The notes below the pieces were generated by a model. That model had not been told where the DNA came from. It did no database searches and was given only the letters and a program-made list of their open reading frames with translations. Source: Timema cristinae (lineage: Eukaryota > Arthropoda > Insecta > Phasmatodea > Timematidae). Taken from it: DNA of 64,000 nucleotides. Positions 1-13,590 of this stretch are shown in pieces (the first letter of the stretch is position 1; each line of letters begins with the position of its first letter). The stretch covers positions 53,309,846 through 53,373,845 of the forward strand of contig JBCFYV010009882.1 in NCBI GenBank assembly GCA_039000515.1, read 5' to 3'. The position numbers were made by a program, and so were the translations under genes.

Positions 1-153
1 GGATTCCTTGTGCCAAAACTGTAGACCCGGAAGCTAATATTACTGGTTTGCAAGAAGGAAAACCATACAAATTCCGTGTTAAGGCTGTGAACAAGGAGGG
101 AGAGAGTGAAGAGCTAGAAACAGAGAAACCTTGCATTGCCAAGAATCCATTTG
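1..153 (+). CDS. bt: Exon 1 (partial): C-terminal half of an FN3a domain
   Basis: The window opens at the second base of a Trp codon. The reading goes through ITGLQEG, the FN3 F-strand YKFRVKAVNKEG and ends at AKNPF. The donor is gtgagt at 154, leaving phase 1. The 153 nt are exactly the last 153 of the 300-nt FN3a module seen complete at 45999-46298. The true exon start is upstream of the window. Confidence 0.93.
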
Positions 154-2735
154 GTGAGTATATATCTTATTTGATGTTTAGGATATGATATTTGTAATTA
201 TATAGTTTGAGTACTTTAGTAAGTTAAATGTCATATTTCACTTATTTATAATAAAGATCATTAACACACATTTATTAAACTATTGAAATGTGGTGTAAAT
301 TTGAGCATCAATTAGTTTTCAAGCACTAGTTTGTTATCTCATTTTGTTAAAAGTCTGTAACAGTTTAATCGATTTATTATTACTTGATATTAGTTATGTG
401 TGCTTGGTGTTTGATTAAGTATTCTGTAACTAAGGGTTGAGGTTTGAAATAATAATACGGACGTTCTTGACTCTCATTGGAGTATTTAGGAAGTACTTTT
501 TTTTTTAATCTAGCTGCTTGTACTGTGGTATATCTGAAAGTTGTACAACATTTAAAAAATGTTACATCCAAGGTTAAGGTGTATAAACATGCCAAGGGTT
601 TTGTGGAATAGAAAGGGTTTTTTCTTAAATGCTACAATTTGTATATACTAATTCAAACCAGAGCTAATTGGGGACTTACAGCACATTAAAGTTTTGACTC
701 CCAGGTATATTGGTAATTCTGATCAAGCTCTATCAAGAGTGTGACTTTATCTAGTTTATTTAGCGGTAACTCAATGAAATGAAAATGGGGTTTTCCCAAA
801 AGTTAATACCAAATAATTAAAATATACAGCATAATGTTTTTAAGGCGATTAGCCCTTTTCATATGGCTTAGAAATGCAGAGCCATGGGAACAAATGGTTA
901 TTTTCAAGAATTTTTATCATTTTGAAATTTTCTTTTCGGAAATGGTTTGTTCAAGAATAGAAGCATGTTGATGACCTTATACTTTTTATATACACAGCTC
1001 TGTAATTTTAACATTGATCAAATATCAATAATTTTCACTTTTTCAATATAAAACTGCTGGCTGTATAACAAAAAATAAGAAAATGCATGACCTAATAAAC
1101 ATTGATACACTATCTCAGAAGAGGTGTTGAAAATATGACTATAAGAATTTACTCGTTTTCAAGAAAACTGATATTTCCAAACGTATGATTATTCCACAAG
1201 ACCTGTCCGGTAGCTAGCGCCATCTTCGATTTCTGTGAGCCATCTGTTCTAATTGCCGCAGAAGGATACTTTGGTTGGTTGTGAAGCCACGCCACGCCTT
1301 TCACCCTCCCGCCCAGCTTTACACAAAATAGGTTTTAGACTTGCACTTGACAGGGACAAGGGCCTTAAGTAGCCACTTTGCTCTCAAGAGTTTCACATTA
1401 TAGCTGGAGAAAAGTTTCATTATGTTATGATAATCATGGCCTTTAATGAGGTCCTTGAGCCAAATCAGTCAACTCTGTTCATACTAAAGGCCTTTTTCAA
1501 TTAAACTCATTATGTGTGATAAGAATTTCTTTCCAGTTTGTAAGACAGCACAATTTGTACTTAAGTTAAGCTTAGGTCTAAAGTATTGTTTTATGTCCTG
1601 GCTTTTCTGGAGTTAATGTTTATTAAATATTGTTTACCTAGATAATCAGTTTGCCACTCATATATGTCAAATATTTCGCTAAAGAAATGATGGCAGTTTC
1701 TTAGTGCCAACGTCTTTCCTTATGTTTAGGGTTGTCTATATTGGTTAAACTTTTCCTTTTCTTCTTCGATACCACAACTGTTAACAATTTTATCTTGCTT
1801 CATCGCATTGTGACCAGTCACAAATATGTATAAGATCTGCTCAAGATGCAAATAAAAAAATATCAAGTTTTCATTCACTGACTTGTGTAAATCATGGAAA
1901 TGTTCAACCTCTTCAGTTCTTTGAGTGGCTTACAGATAAGAAAAATTTGGAATTCTGGAGCATACCACACCACGCATTTCTATAGGTTTAACGGCGCAAG
2001 AAGTATGGGTCTATGTGAGCAAGTGCCCTAAGAGTCCTTTTAAGTTTTGGGGCTGCATGTACTGTTCAGAAAAAGGATGCATCATTTTATATGCTAGAGT
2101 TGAGGCAATACATGCATAGGAGTTCCACTAATGCCCAGTAATACTGCTGTAAAGTACACAACAATTGTATTCACAATAATAGTCTCGAATGCTCTAACCT
2201 CTCTAAGATTTATGGCTGAAGCCTTTCTTCACCCAGTTAAAAATAAATAACAATTTGTCATCAGTGTCTAAGAACATGATCTCATATAGGTTTAGCTAAA
2301 CATCTAATTTCCTACCTTGATAAATAACTTATATGCATCTCTATCAAGATCAAAATAAATTACAAATATTAAAAGTATATATATATATATATATATAATA
2401 AACAGCCATACCTTCCTAGATTATAAAATATTTATATAACAGTGGAATTGCCAAAATTATTATACCCATGTTTAAGATAACAATTAGCTTAACTCACTGA
2501 TAAAACGTGTAGCTCTTTATTCCCAAGAGACTATGACACTTCTTGAATACAATATTTGCCATGCTGATCATGTGATAATGTTGTTTAGAGTTTTTTTTAC
2601 TTGTATTGACAACAACTTTCATAATTCATATATTCTTACAAGTAATCTACATACTGTCACTGTCAACCTATTCCTGAATATATTATTCACTTTCCGTAAT
2701 GTTTATTATACTAAAGGGGAATGAGCTATAAAGTA

Positions 2736-2877
2736 GGAGAATGTGGGGAATGCCAGGCCTCCACCGTGGTTCGGATTCCACGTTAAACTGTAGTTCCTTC
2801 ATTTCATCTCACAATCACCCTACCATTACACATTAGCGTAAGTGCGTATAACCCGAACGGGTAGTAAGACGCGGTGC

Positions 2878-2923
<46 letters not shown>
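2736..2923 (+). mobile_element. SINE-A copy, 5'-truncated, with (TAA)n tail
   Basis: Matches the tRNA-unrelated body and 3' tail of the full copies at 44722, 48666 and 50744. It runs from GTGGGGAATGCCAGGCCTCC to GAACGGGTAGTAAGACGCGG, then a run of about 14 TAA units. The tRNA-like head is missing, as expected for incomplete reverse transcription. Confidence 0.85.
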
Positions 2924-2924
<1 letters not shown>

Positions 2925-4084
2925 TAAAGTAGGAAAACCTTGCAGATAGTATTCCCAATTTTGTTTTCTTTATTTATTTCTGGATGATTTCATTTTCCAC
3001 GTCTATTTTAGGGTTCATTCGCAGAGTCATACTTATGGTTCCTAAATTTCTGATAAAGTTAAATTAATTACTATTTATTTAGTTGTGAATTTACCGTGGC
3101 TCGGATCCCCTGCAATTTGCCTCCAATTGTCTCTTCCAAGTACCAATTTGTTTTGGGCACAACCTTTATAATGTTTCACCATTCCTCAGTATCTTTTTAT
3201 GGTTGCTTTGTATTTCAGTAACCATAGTTTTAACAATTCTTTATCTCCTTTCATAGTCTTTTCATGTCATGTAGTGATCTCTGTGATGAGCTGATCTTTC
3301 ATGAATTTGGATAAAGGGTTTATCTTGTTTCTAATCCTGAAAACATTTGTGAAAGTTAGAAAATGGTGTGAGTTTTGGGCTTTTGCAAAAAAATTAAACA
3401 TGGAAAACAAAAAAGAGCATCTTTAGATAGGCTATAGATTATTCATTTTGTTTACACACTCTCCCCCTTTTTTAGAATCTTGAAAAAACATGTATTCCTT
3501 CATTTGATGCTGAAAATTTAAACTTGGATATATCAAGAATTTCAGGGCTATGGGTAAGAAGCTGTGTACAAAACAAACCCTATCAGGGATTTCGGGAGCT
3601 CCCAGCCAATTTGGATGATCTTAATAAACAATATATTTTAGTTTTATTTGTTTATACTTGCTCTTTGATTGGTTTGAATCTTGTTCTTTGTCAGTCATGG
3701 CCTCACCAGCCCCACCTGTTACTTGATCACAGCTCCTTGCCTCTGGAGATAGGATATCATGAAAAAGAAGCTTTGGCAACATCTTTGGCCTATTGAATAA
3801 TGGATTCATCTCCTCTAAATTCTGTTAGAAAAGTATATTATCAGCTTCTTGGCTTTGACAGCTGCCTGCTTCTCTTTCCATTTAATGAGGTTGGTCAGCT
3901 CCGTCATGATATGTATGACAACCATTTGCATATTTTTTCTTTCCGATTTCTCTTCGAGGAACTTGTTTTCTTCTTTTTTTGAGTACAGGCAGTAGTTAAC
4001 CCTTCAAATAAAGATCCGGTCATTTTTTCTCTGTCTCTTTTCAGCTTTTTAAACACACTACAAGATTGTTTTTAGGTCCCATAT

Positions 4085-4560
4085 TGTTTTAGAGTTCTAT
4101 ATGACCTTAAGTACCAGAAAGCAAAGGAACTAGGAGGGAATGAAAACTTCAAAGGTCAGATAGTGACAGAGAATAAAGAGGTTCTTATGATTTGGGAAAG
4201 ATATATAGAAAATCTTATTAGAAGCTTGAGATTGAAGCAGAAGAAGAGGTAGAGAATGATTAAAAAGGACTCTGTATTTTAAAAAGTGAAGTGGAGAAAT
4301 TCATTAAGGACATGCGAAGAAGGAAACCTGCTGGAGATGATGACATACCATCTAACCTTCTGAAGGAACTGGGAAACAATGAATTAATTTCTCCAACATA
4401 ATTTATAAATATGATCTATCGAACAGGAAAATGTCCAAAGACTTTCTAGATGTGGCCATGGTGGCTCTAAAGAAGAAGAAACACGCTAAGAAATGTAGTG
4501 ATCACAGGACAAACAGCCTCATAGTTCTAAGGCTAACCCCATACCATAATGTAATTCTGA
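4085..4560 (+). pseudogene. Non-LTR retrotransposon (LINE) reverse transcriptase fragment, broken
   Basis: Translation with frame breaks gives the RT N-terminal stretch: a KPAGDDDIP-like motif near 4325, then INMIYRTGKCPK and VALKKKKHAKKCSDHR around 4405-4510. This is the segment just before the RT palm seen in many insect LINEs. Stop codons and frameshifts are present. No endonuclease or YxDD box is seen nearby, so this is a short dead relic. Confidence 0.7.
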
Positions 4561-4949
4561 ATATTCATAAATTTAAAAATGAAGAAAGATAAATTGGAAA
4601 GAGTTTTCCCCTCAACATTTCCCAAACTAAGAAAAACTTTTTGGTAGTTACAGTATAAAACTGAAATATTTGATTAAATCTAAGAGTCAAACCCAAATAA
4701 ATGGGATAGATTGAACATTGGTCATGTCTAGAAATTTACAAAATAAAAAATGAAATTTGGCAAGTTGGCAAAGAGGCCACACCAAAATACCAAATTTTTA
4801 AAAATCTGAACTTACAAATTGCGAGTGTTTGTCTGAAGGTAGTGAAATGGGGGTTGAAGAGAAATTTCAAAAATTATAGTAAATAATCTTTTAGTAAACT
4901 ATAAAATATAAATTTCACAAATAACTAGAAAAGTGTATATAGATAGTAA

Positions 4950-5915
4950 CATGGGGCGCACATGACCTGGGAGGGTCACGGGCCATTCACACGTGAATGT
5001 GCTACCACGAGTTATTTTGAGGATATTGCGGTATGTTACAGCCTAAATATGAATTAAAATACTCGCAGATCACCCAAGGTATTTGATTATTAAAAATATC
5101 ACTAAAAAAAATTCACAGAATCAAATTTACAGCTAATTAACTAAACAAATTAGGTAGTCAAAGTAACTATGTAAATTAATAAACCAATAAACACATAATA
5201 AATAGAATAACGCAGAATAAATTATAACTAAGCAGTTCAGTGAGCTAAGTAATACTAGTAATTGTCTTTAAATTAATAAACAAATGAAAACACATACAAT
5301 AAAACTACACTGAATTAATTATAACTAAACAGTTCACTGAATCAGGTAAAATATAGGCAATTTTTTGTAAATTGATACACAAAATAAAACACATTAAATA
5401 GAATTACATCAAATCAAGTAAACAGCTTGTTAACAAAAACACTGAATAAATAGTCAAACATCCAAATATCAGTTTCCCAAAACTCCCGCCCATGACACAA
5501 TCCACTTTTAATGTTAAAGACACTCACGAAACCCTGCCACAGGTCCCAGCGCCATACACACCACACCGGCACACGCTACACGAACAATGGACTCATTGGT
5601 CCACTCCCGGACTCACTGGTTGAGAACCTAGAACTGAGCACACCTGGTTATCGCTGAGCGTGTATATATAGGGGTGGTACCAGCTAAGGGTCTGGAATCC
5701 TCCATTTCTAGAATTAAAAGGCCAGAATAAATAGGATCCAGACCCCTCCAGACATGTCTCTGTCCTCCCCCATGTCCCCTCTAATCTCCTAGTCAAGTGA
5801 AAAGGCTGCTGGCTACCTGCCAGACAAGGAAGGAGAGAGAGAGAACAGGGAGCACAGCTAGGGTAAACAATGAGAGCATGCCTGTCCCGCTGTTAAACAC
5901 TAATCTTGTTACAAT
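4950..5915 (+). mobile_element. Unclassified GC-richer repeat block, possible solo LTR
   Basis: The block is less AT-rich than its surroundings. It contains a TATATATAGGGG box near 5663, and a TG...CA-like frame can be drawn from TGTTACAGCC (5034) to CTTGTTACA (about 5913). No matching target-site duplication was found, so the LTR reading is weak. The 67-codon minus-strand ORF inside has no recognisable family. Confidence 0.25.
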
Positions 5916-7266
5916 ATATATAATCTTAAAATTAAGAGCTGGGCTGAAGAAGATCTAAGTATTTCAAAAACAAACATGAAAAATATTTCCAAGTGCAGTA
6001 TAAAATTTAAATACTTTCAAACCATTATGATGATGACCCTCCCAAATAGTCAAAAATCAAAAAAATACTAAAATTTTGAAATTGGTGTCAAGAGATGGTT
6101 TCTCAAATTTTTTAAACCAATAGAGTAAAAAACTTATTTATATGATCAAAATTAAAATTTGATACATTATTTAATCTACCTTCCTGGATAGTCAAATTAT
6201 TTATAAATAAATAGAATTTCAAAATTGAAAATGGTAAACGAAAGACCTCGAAATGGATACAAATATGTAGAACACTATTTTCGTTGTGGTTGAAAATTTG
6301 AATTACGCAGGCACATAAAAGAACCATATCACATAATCAAATTACTCAAAATGGGAATGTGGGAACTGAAATTGTTTTGGGGGGAATGGCAGTAAATAGA
6401 AATTTCTACAAAAGTTTTATAAAATCTACCTCTCAATGCGGAGTAATATTTAAATCTGTCAAATTCGTAAAAGGATCACCTCAAATAACATAAAAGTTTA
6501 AAGGGCTGGAAATAACAAAATAAAGGTCCAGGAACAGGATGAAAAGAGGGGGCCCCTCAAAACTGATAAACTAATAAACACAAAGAAATGTGATATGGTA
6601 GGCTGTTTTAATTTGGTAAAGGCAAACAAAATAAATTTAAAAAAACAACACAAAATAAACATTATCTTAAAGCTGATCCATAACACTGCTTTTACATAGC
6701 AAATTAAGGATAAGATATTACCTATACAGGAACACGATACCAATAAAAAACAACAACTTTTGGTGGCATAGTTTGTTGAACTATGAAGCTCTTTGGGAAA
6801 TTGTGATGCTCATTTATTTATTATGTCTCTATATTATTTTATTATGTCATTTAATTTACCTAGTCATCTTAAATAAATAATGAGGTTATTTTATTATTTC
6901 AAATGAGCACATGCTCCCTGGTGAAGACAGGCTTGAATACTAGTATTGTTAAAATTTACCTTGGTTTTAATATTAATTTTACAAATGTTTTATTTGCTGA
7001 TAGTTTTGTCAATGTCTAGCATGTGTTAATTTGTACTGCCCAAGAGAATAATTATATTCATGCTTTCAACATCATGGTGGCTTATTTAGTAAATTAACTG
7101 TACTATTTTATTTATTGATTGATTATTTTTATGGTTGGCCCTTATATTAATATTTTTGTGCATGCATTGATAGCCTAAATTCTTATTAGATTTTAAACCA
7201 CTTAAAATGTTGATTTTTGAATTATACTATTAACCTATAATACTATCCAATATTTTCACCTCTTAG

Positions 7267-7441
7267 ATGCTCCTGATAAGCCTGGAAGACCTGAACTCAA
7301 AAACTGGGACAAAGATTTTGTTGATTTGGAATGGTCAGCGCCTAAAAAAGATGGTGGTGCTCCCATCGAAAAATATATTGTCCAGATGAGAGATAAAGAA
7401 GGTCGTAACTGGGTGGATGTTGCAACTGTTCCAGGAGACAG
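7267..7441 (+). CDS. bt: Exon 2: N-terminal part of an FN3b domain
   Basis: Acceptor ttttcacctcttag. The split codon completes Asp, followed by APDKPGRPELKNWD, the usual FN3b opening (DxPxxPGxPxxxDW), then the B-strand Trp and KKDGGAPIEKYIV. The donor gttttt at 7442 is weak, but frame and the 303-nt module length fix it. It ends in phase 2 inside the domain at module position 175. Confidence 0.92.
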
Positions 7442-9415
7442 GTTTTTAAATAAACATTATTTAAATTAGATTTTAAATATAATTCCCTCTTTTATTTTTA
7501 TTTTCTTGCATATAGCTAAAACATACAATTAAATAATCACTTGACCTAAGAACTAAATAAATCTAGATAAAACCCACACAATACTAAACAAGCAATGATT
7601 TATTACTTTGAAAATTCATATAAAATTACAAACATTTTTAAACTCCACTCATGAAACAAACATCCTATACTTGTAGTCAGCCTCTATAACTGATTTTCCA
7701 TGGAAAAACTGAATAATTTTGTACTAAAACGAGTATTAATATAAACTATGGATAGCCTGTATAGACCAGTATATATAAAACAGAGAATTGTAAAAATTTA
7801 TGTTTTTATAAACTACCCTCTCATGCCTGGTACAGCCTGACCGTTCACATATTTAAGAGAGTAAATTTATAATTATTGGCTTTATATGTAGCTCATAAAC
7901 TCTGAAAGATACCATGGCAGTTATAACCTCCTTGGCTCTAATATTATTTTGGCTTAGCTTTTAAGATTGAACTATAGTGTAAGATGTCAATGTAATATTG
8001 ATGTGGATCAAGGTAAACAAAGTGTACTTGAATATTATTTAGAAAAGAAGGAAAAATCAAATCAAAATATTGGTTATTTTGTTCCTTATTTCTCACCTTT
8101 TATAAGACAATATCACAAATGGAGATTTCATAATACTTTTTATGGATACCTAGTGTTTTTAGTTTAGTATTGTCATATATGCGTCTTACTTATATCACTT
8201 TCACTTCTTATCAAATATGAGAACACTGTGCTTTTTATTTATAAGGTCTTATATTAAGGCGTGTACCACTTCAAAGCTGACCTAAATATAACTTCTCCAC
8301 ACCCTCAAACACACACAAACTTTTGAAAATATTGTATTAACCACATACCTTGGTTCAAAATTACTATATAAAGTAATTATTTATTGACTGTGCATGTATT
8401 TTTAGGGGAAAATTAGGAATAGAGCTGTTATAATCAAAAAAACACAGCTTAATTCTGATATAGCAAGAATCAATCAGTTAATGCTAAGCAACACCAATTT
8501 GTGTCAAGAATAACTTAATCTGGCAACATTCTACAAATTAACAATGCTTAAACGATATTGACTAACATAATTTCTTTCCCTTAGCCCTAATATATATAGT
8601 ATAGTATATGATATGGCAGAACACAGTGGGAATGATAGTAAAAGTCACTAAAACTATTTTCATATATTCATTCATTAGAATGCCCTATGTTCAGCTGTAG
8701 ATAAGTATGGATATTAACAATACTTCTGAAATAGTAATTTAGTAATATAGTAAAATTGTATCCAAGTATAATGTAAAAAAAATCTATTTTATCGGCTACA
8801 TCTATAGGAAAACATTATAAGAATGTCAAGGACTACGCTATGGCATGGCCAAGAGTAACACTTGAATGTGGACTATCTATTTAACTTAGATCAAATTAGT
8901 GTTCTATCTTATCAAATTAGTGTTTACTCTACATTGTATAGTATGACAGATGAACTTCCCTAATGTTGGCAACCATTCAAACTGAAACTAATTCAAAATA
9001 CCTATACTGTCCTATAGTGTGATTAAATCAATTTAATATTCACGTTAATAAATCTTATTATTTATTTGATTGATATGAATAAACAAATAAATAATATCTG
9101 CTACCACATCTCTGTTATACATTTTTTAATGTTAATTGTATATTCTTTACAGATTGTCATTGATTTTTAAAACAACCACCATTCCAAATTGTACTTTGTA
9201 TTCAATTTTTATTTTGCTAAACAATTTTTGATAACAGTCCATGTGATTAATTAGTAATTTGATTAATTTTTGTTCCTAAAGTCTTAAATTCAAATTAACA
9301 CAGTAATTTTTATTTCTTATTTAAATCTTAAGTAGTTAATTTGCTACAAAATAAAATGATATATAAATCTGAATTTCCAAATGTTTACTATATGCTGTGC
9401 TTAAATACATTTCAG
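7442..9415 (+). other. Intron 2 (2.0 kb)
   Basis: Uniformly AT-rich sequence. I see no repeat family, ORF or structured element that I can support. The 66-codon ORF at 7967-8167 has no domain signature. Confidence 0.8.
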
Positions 9416-9543
9416 AACTGCTGGACATGTCACAAATGTTGAAGAAGGTCACGAATATGAATTCAGAGTAGTTGCAGTTAACAAAGCAGGTCCAAGTGAA
9501 CCAAGTGATTCATCGAAGTCGGTTATTGCCAAGCCACGATTTT
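9416..9543 (+). CDS. bt: Exon 3: C-terminal part of the exon-2 FN3b domain
   Basis: Acceptor acatttcag. It encodes VTNVEEGHEYEFRVVAVNKAG, then GPSEPSDSS and AKPRF, the FN3 F/G strands and linker to the next Ig. The donor is gtaagc at 9544, phase 1. With exon 2 the domain is exactly 303 nt. Confidence 0.94.
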
Positions 9544-10993
9544 GTAAGCTAGCATTAAAAATAATATTTCCTAAATTATGTGATTCATAAGTGTGGTATA
9601 TTTTGTTTTAATGCGATAAGACCAACTGCTTAAGTACAATTCGGTACATTGAATGCATAAACTTAGATTGAGAATTATTTTATAGGTTATTTTTTGAAGG
9701 AAACAAGTAATTAATTATTAAACAACCAAAGGAACATGATATACTATATAAATTGTTATTTATTTTAGACGATTATGAAATTCAATATAATTAAGTTCTT
9801 ATTAAGTCTATTAGGTTAGTAAAAATTGTTACATTTTCCCAATTAATAAATATGTATGTATAACAATATATATAAGTAAGGTTATTTGAATAACTATCAA
9901 CGAATTGGGTTATTCAATTAAATTTAGAGCCAATTTGGTGGCTGCATGGTCTAAGGTGCTAATCTTGCAATATATTAGACCGCCTATAATTGGGAGATTG
10001 AGGCTTGAATCTCGCTTGGGTGTACTGATAGTGATTTTTCTAAAATGGTTTTCCACTCACTCTTTATTCAAATGCAGGTACACCTTTGTATACAACTATC
10101 GTACACAGTCTTACAGTTTCATTCTGAATACATACATTTGTTTCTATTATATATGCATATTTACCTTTTGAAAAACAAAAACAAAATATTTATCAAATTT
10201 TTTATGAAGTATAGAATGTTATGAAATACTATACATAATATCAAACTGATCAAAACATGTTATCATTTTTAAGAAAATTTTCAATTAACTGTATAAAGTT
10301 GTTCCTCTATGTAAGTTCTTTCATAATTTGAACCAAACTTATTAAAAATGATATTATAATTGTTTGCTTGTATTTTAAAACTAACACTATAACTAACAAG
10401 TGCTGCTCTGATCGATCATAAGAGATTTACTACCAGTGAATTGAAATAAAAATAAGATTTAAAGAGGACACATCATTATCATGTATATAGGTTTCAAATA
10501 TGTTGCTGTAGCTAATATTTTTTGCTTCAAGGTTCAAAGTAGTGCTTAACTAGGTTCATTTTAAATTTTAATTTGATGAATATTTTATTCGAAATATTTA
10601 AATTCAATAATGTATAACAAGCCTTTATTATTATCATTTAGTAGTAAACTAGATAGGAAAATTGCAAAAATATTCTTTCAAATAATATAATTGAATGGTA
10701 ACAAAAATCTGGCTTCAAAACTCAATGTATTAAACTTGGACTACAAGCTAAGATAAAATGTTTGATAAATATTTTAATAAACCAATTATTAAAGGTACGT
10801 TTACATTTCTTTGTAATGGATAATACAGGGTGTCCGCCATGAAACTCCACTTTACTTAACTGTATTTGCTTATTAAAATGTTTGAGTCTCTTGGTAGACA
10901 AACTGTATAAACATACTTAATTTAAATATTTTTAAAAACTCGACTCAAAACAACATCTTATAAGTAAAAATATAAAGCATGATTTTATTTTAG
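9544..10993 (+). other. Intron 3 (1.45 kb)
   Basis: AT-rich. It holds a SINE-B copy (about 9936-10110). An ACAGGGTGTCCGCCATG string at 10827 resembles ends of DNA transposons, but no partner end was found. Confidence 0.75.
9936..10110 (+). mobile_element. SINE-B copy, diverged, 3' end worn or missing
   Basis: The head GTGGCTGCATGGTCTAAGGTGC (A-box-like) and GAGGCTTGAATCTCGC (B-box-like) are followed by TTCTAAAATGGTTTTCCACTC, which matches the body of the better copy at 24781. The shared 3' tail is not clear here. Confidence 0.65.
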
Positions 10994-11138
10994 TGGCTCC
11001 ACACATTGACCGCAAAAACCTCCAGAAAAAAGTACTTCATAGTGGCCAACTTCTGCGTATTGAAGCTGATGTTAAGGGTGAGCCTCCACCAACTATCACA
11101 TGGACCCTCAAAGACCAACCTCTCAAATCTCACGACAG
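10994..11138 (+). CDS. bt: Exon 4: N-terminal half of an Ig domain
   Basis: Acceptor tttattttag. It opens APHIDRKNL, the standard projectin Ig start, and continues ADVKGEPPPTITW with the C-strand Trp. The donor is gtacag at 11139, phase 2, at module position 145 of 282. A GTG start is not implied; the exon is internal. Confidence 0.94.
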
Positions 11139-11599
11139 GTACAGATATGTTCTTATTTCTTTCTCAAGATTGGTTTTCATATTTGACACTCAAAGACACA
11201 CAATCTGTGAATAATTATAACCAGTACACATAATTTTTAATGTTACAATATTGTAGGGGAAATATACTAGTTTCTTAATACAAAGTATTTTCAATATGTT
11301 ATTACTTTGAAAGTACAAAACTTTTAAAAGATATTAATAAACTAAAATATATTGTTCTTTCCATGACTGTGTCAGCCTTCACCATTGTTAAAAAAAGAAG
11401 TAATCGTATTGTAAATACTAATGCATTTCACAACACTTTTATTTCATTTCTGTACGGATTGGTTAAGGCGTATTTGTCAACATAACTAATTCTAATTTTA
11501 TTTTAATTTCAAAGAGTATTTTTTACTAGTTTTGTTATTCTAGTATTATTTCCTTTAGAAGCTGTTTTAACTAATGAGATTAGATTTATATATAATAAG

Positions 11600-11775
11600 G
11601 CAGTGTAGAAACACTGTACAATAATGTAAAGTAAGTGATAGTGAAGGAAGCCAAGCTGAAAGGATATGGTAAGTTAGGCCTAGATAGGAGCAAATACACT
11701 TCTCTTTTCATTCCTTCATACACTTTTTAACACTTCCCTATTCTTTGCACTTCCACAACTACAGATTATTTGGAC
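11600..11775 (+). mobile_element. Single arm of a foldback/MITE family
   Basis: CAGTGTAGAAACACTGTACA, TGTAAAGTAAGTGATAGTGA, AAGCCAAGCTGAAA, TTAGGCCTAGATAG and CACTTCCACAACT match, in order, both arms of the inverted-repeat element at 59846-60251. Only one arm is found here, so this copy is a half-element or a solo arm. Confidence 0.75.
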
Positions 11776-12575
11776 TATCAAAAATATTATTTTTTCATGT
11801 AAGGAGAAAGATAAATTAAAACCTAAAGAAAGATATTAGTTGGAACTACATGCTTTTTTTATTGCTCGTTTTATACATATTTGATATTATCTTTACCAAA
11901 CTAAATAGCTCGGTTTCAACCAATGAGCTGAAAATTATGCATCAATTGTAAAAGGCTGTGTTAGATTTTAACGAATATAGTTTTTTTGTAAATTGATATG
12001 AATATAATTGTTTATATAAAAAATGATGGACAGCAATTCCTGATTAAAAATAGATAATTATTACTAGATTTCATTACTGAATTGTAAAACTAAAAAAAAG
12101 TGTCATAATATAACATTTAATACTGCCTATACCACTTTTTGTATACATATTATTTTATGAAATCTTTATGGGTAGTATTGTATATGTATTATTGTTCTTG
12201 ATATATCTCACATTTTACAGCTTACATATTATTTTTATTTCTCCCAAAAACAATAACACCAAACCCTTTATCTAATGATTTCCATAAAGCAATTACATCA
12301 ATTCCAGTTCTTTTCCTACCTTCATGTAGTGACTATAAAGCTTGGTGGTTACTGTATTTAAAGAGAGTTTATTTATAAGTAAAAGAAAACCGAGACGATT
12401 GTATCTAGGCTTACATACCCGTACATATTTACCTCATGGATGATGTAGGCCGTTTATGAAAACATATGTTTGAGTAAGTAATTAGACATAGCCAAAATAA
12501 ACACAAATCCCACTAAAAATTGAAGTAAATGGGTAATTTTCCATAGAATTACGATACATGTAGAATTACATTAAC

Positions 12576-13053
12576 CAGAGTTCGTCAACCTATGGTATGC
12601 ATGCCAAGAGTGGCACGCAGTACAATTTTCAATGGCACACTGAGCGATTTGAATGAAAATAATATACAACCATTATTTTTAATTAAAACCATTGATGTGA
12701 GTAATAATTTTAATAACAACGTAATTTATGTTTCAATGATTCAATTTTTTTTTTGTTTCAAAATAATTTTTTCAGTACTTAATTTTTTTGCAAAACACAT
12801 TTACTACTTTGGTATTTATTCTGATTTATATTAAAATATTAAATATTTAAGAAACATTTATTTAATGTATTAGATTTAGAAACTTGTTAAATTTACATTT
12901 TCAAGATCAACTCAAATTTGTTTTAATAGTTGTACCAGTTAATAAGAATCAAAAATAAAAACAATTTGCTGGGTTGGCTTAGGTGGGTTGGCACGCTGAG
13001 CAGCTTTGCAATATTACTTCGGCACAACACTTATAAAAGGTTGCCGACCCCTG
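12576..13053 (+). mobile_element. Non-autonomous hAT-type MITE
   Basis: The left end CAGAGTTCGTCAACCTATGG and the right end, read inverted as CAGGGGTCGGCAACCTTTTA, form imperfect terminal inverted repeats of the common hAT CAGxGxTCxxCAACCT type. Sub-terminal GGCACGC motifs occur at both sides. The flanking 8-mers (acattaac, tcctcaac) agree at 5 of 8 bases, so the target duplication is worn or chance. No transposase is inside. Confidence 0.65.
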
Positions 13054-13420
13054 TCCTCAACTATTCTAGCAGATATTATATCAAATCCATAATAACCACC
13101 ATCTGTGTTTACAAAATACAATTCAAAAGATGTCTGCGCCCTTCAGTACTTGGTCAATAGCTTTTTATACCAAGACAAAGCATATTCAATCACAATAACT
13201 GTTCTTACGATAAAGATTTACTATTATTCACTCTATGTGTTGAAAACTGATTGCCCTAATTTAATTTAGAGGTAACCAAACACATCTATTTCTTGCATCT
13301 CATATTATTACTCGTCCGGGTGATTCCCATTTAATTTCAACATCAAGAAAGGGAGGAGGTAGCTAGAATTTAATGTAAATGTACCCGAATTAGTGTAGAG
13401 GTAGAGTGAGAAATCACTTA

Positions 13421-13490
<70 letters not shown>
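13421..13490. repeat. (AT)n microsatellite
   Basis: About 35 uninterrupted AT units, 100 bp upstream of the exon 5 acceptor. Confidence 0.97.
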
Positions 13491-13495
<5 letters not shown>

Positions 13496-13590
13496 CTAAA
13501 CATTCATAGCACTACAATTAATTTTAATAACATATATTAAACATTATCATTATCATTGACTTATTTGGCATTCCTTTTCATACATTTCAG

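Larger units (their letters stand above)
154..7266 (+). other. Intron 1 (7.1 kb)
   Basis: The largest intron. Recognisable content is a truncated SINE-A copy (2736-2923), a LINE reverse-transcriptase fragment (4085-4560) and a GC-richer block with LTR-like features (about 4950-5915). The rest is AT-rich: 154-2735 has a short TA run at about 2378, and nothing codes convincingly in 3000-4080 or 5930-7260. Confidence 0.85.
11139..13590 (+). other. Intron 4 (2.5 kb)
   Basis: Holds one foldback arm (about 11600-11775), a hAT-type MITE (12576-13053) and a long AT microsatellite just before exon 5 (about 13421-13490). The remainder is AT-rich without recognised features. Confidence 0.8.

Noticed and set aside
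7967..8167. 66-codon ORF in intron 2
   Set aside because: AT-rich composition, no domain, lies inside a spliced intron; expected by chance.
10827..10850. ACAGGGTGTCCGCC as a transposon end
   Set aside because: Only one end could be found and no inner similarity; not enough to call an element.
10993..11214. Reading exon 4 as a gene start (GTG at 10993)
   Set aside because: The G belongs to the splice acceptor AG, and the frame continues from exon 3 in phase 1.
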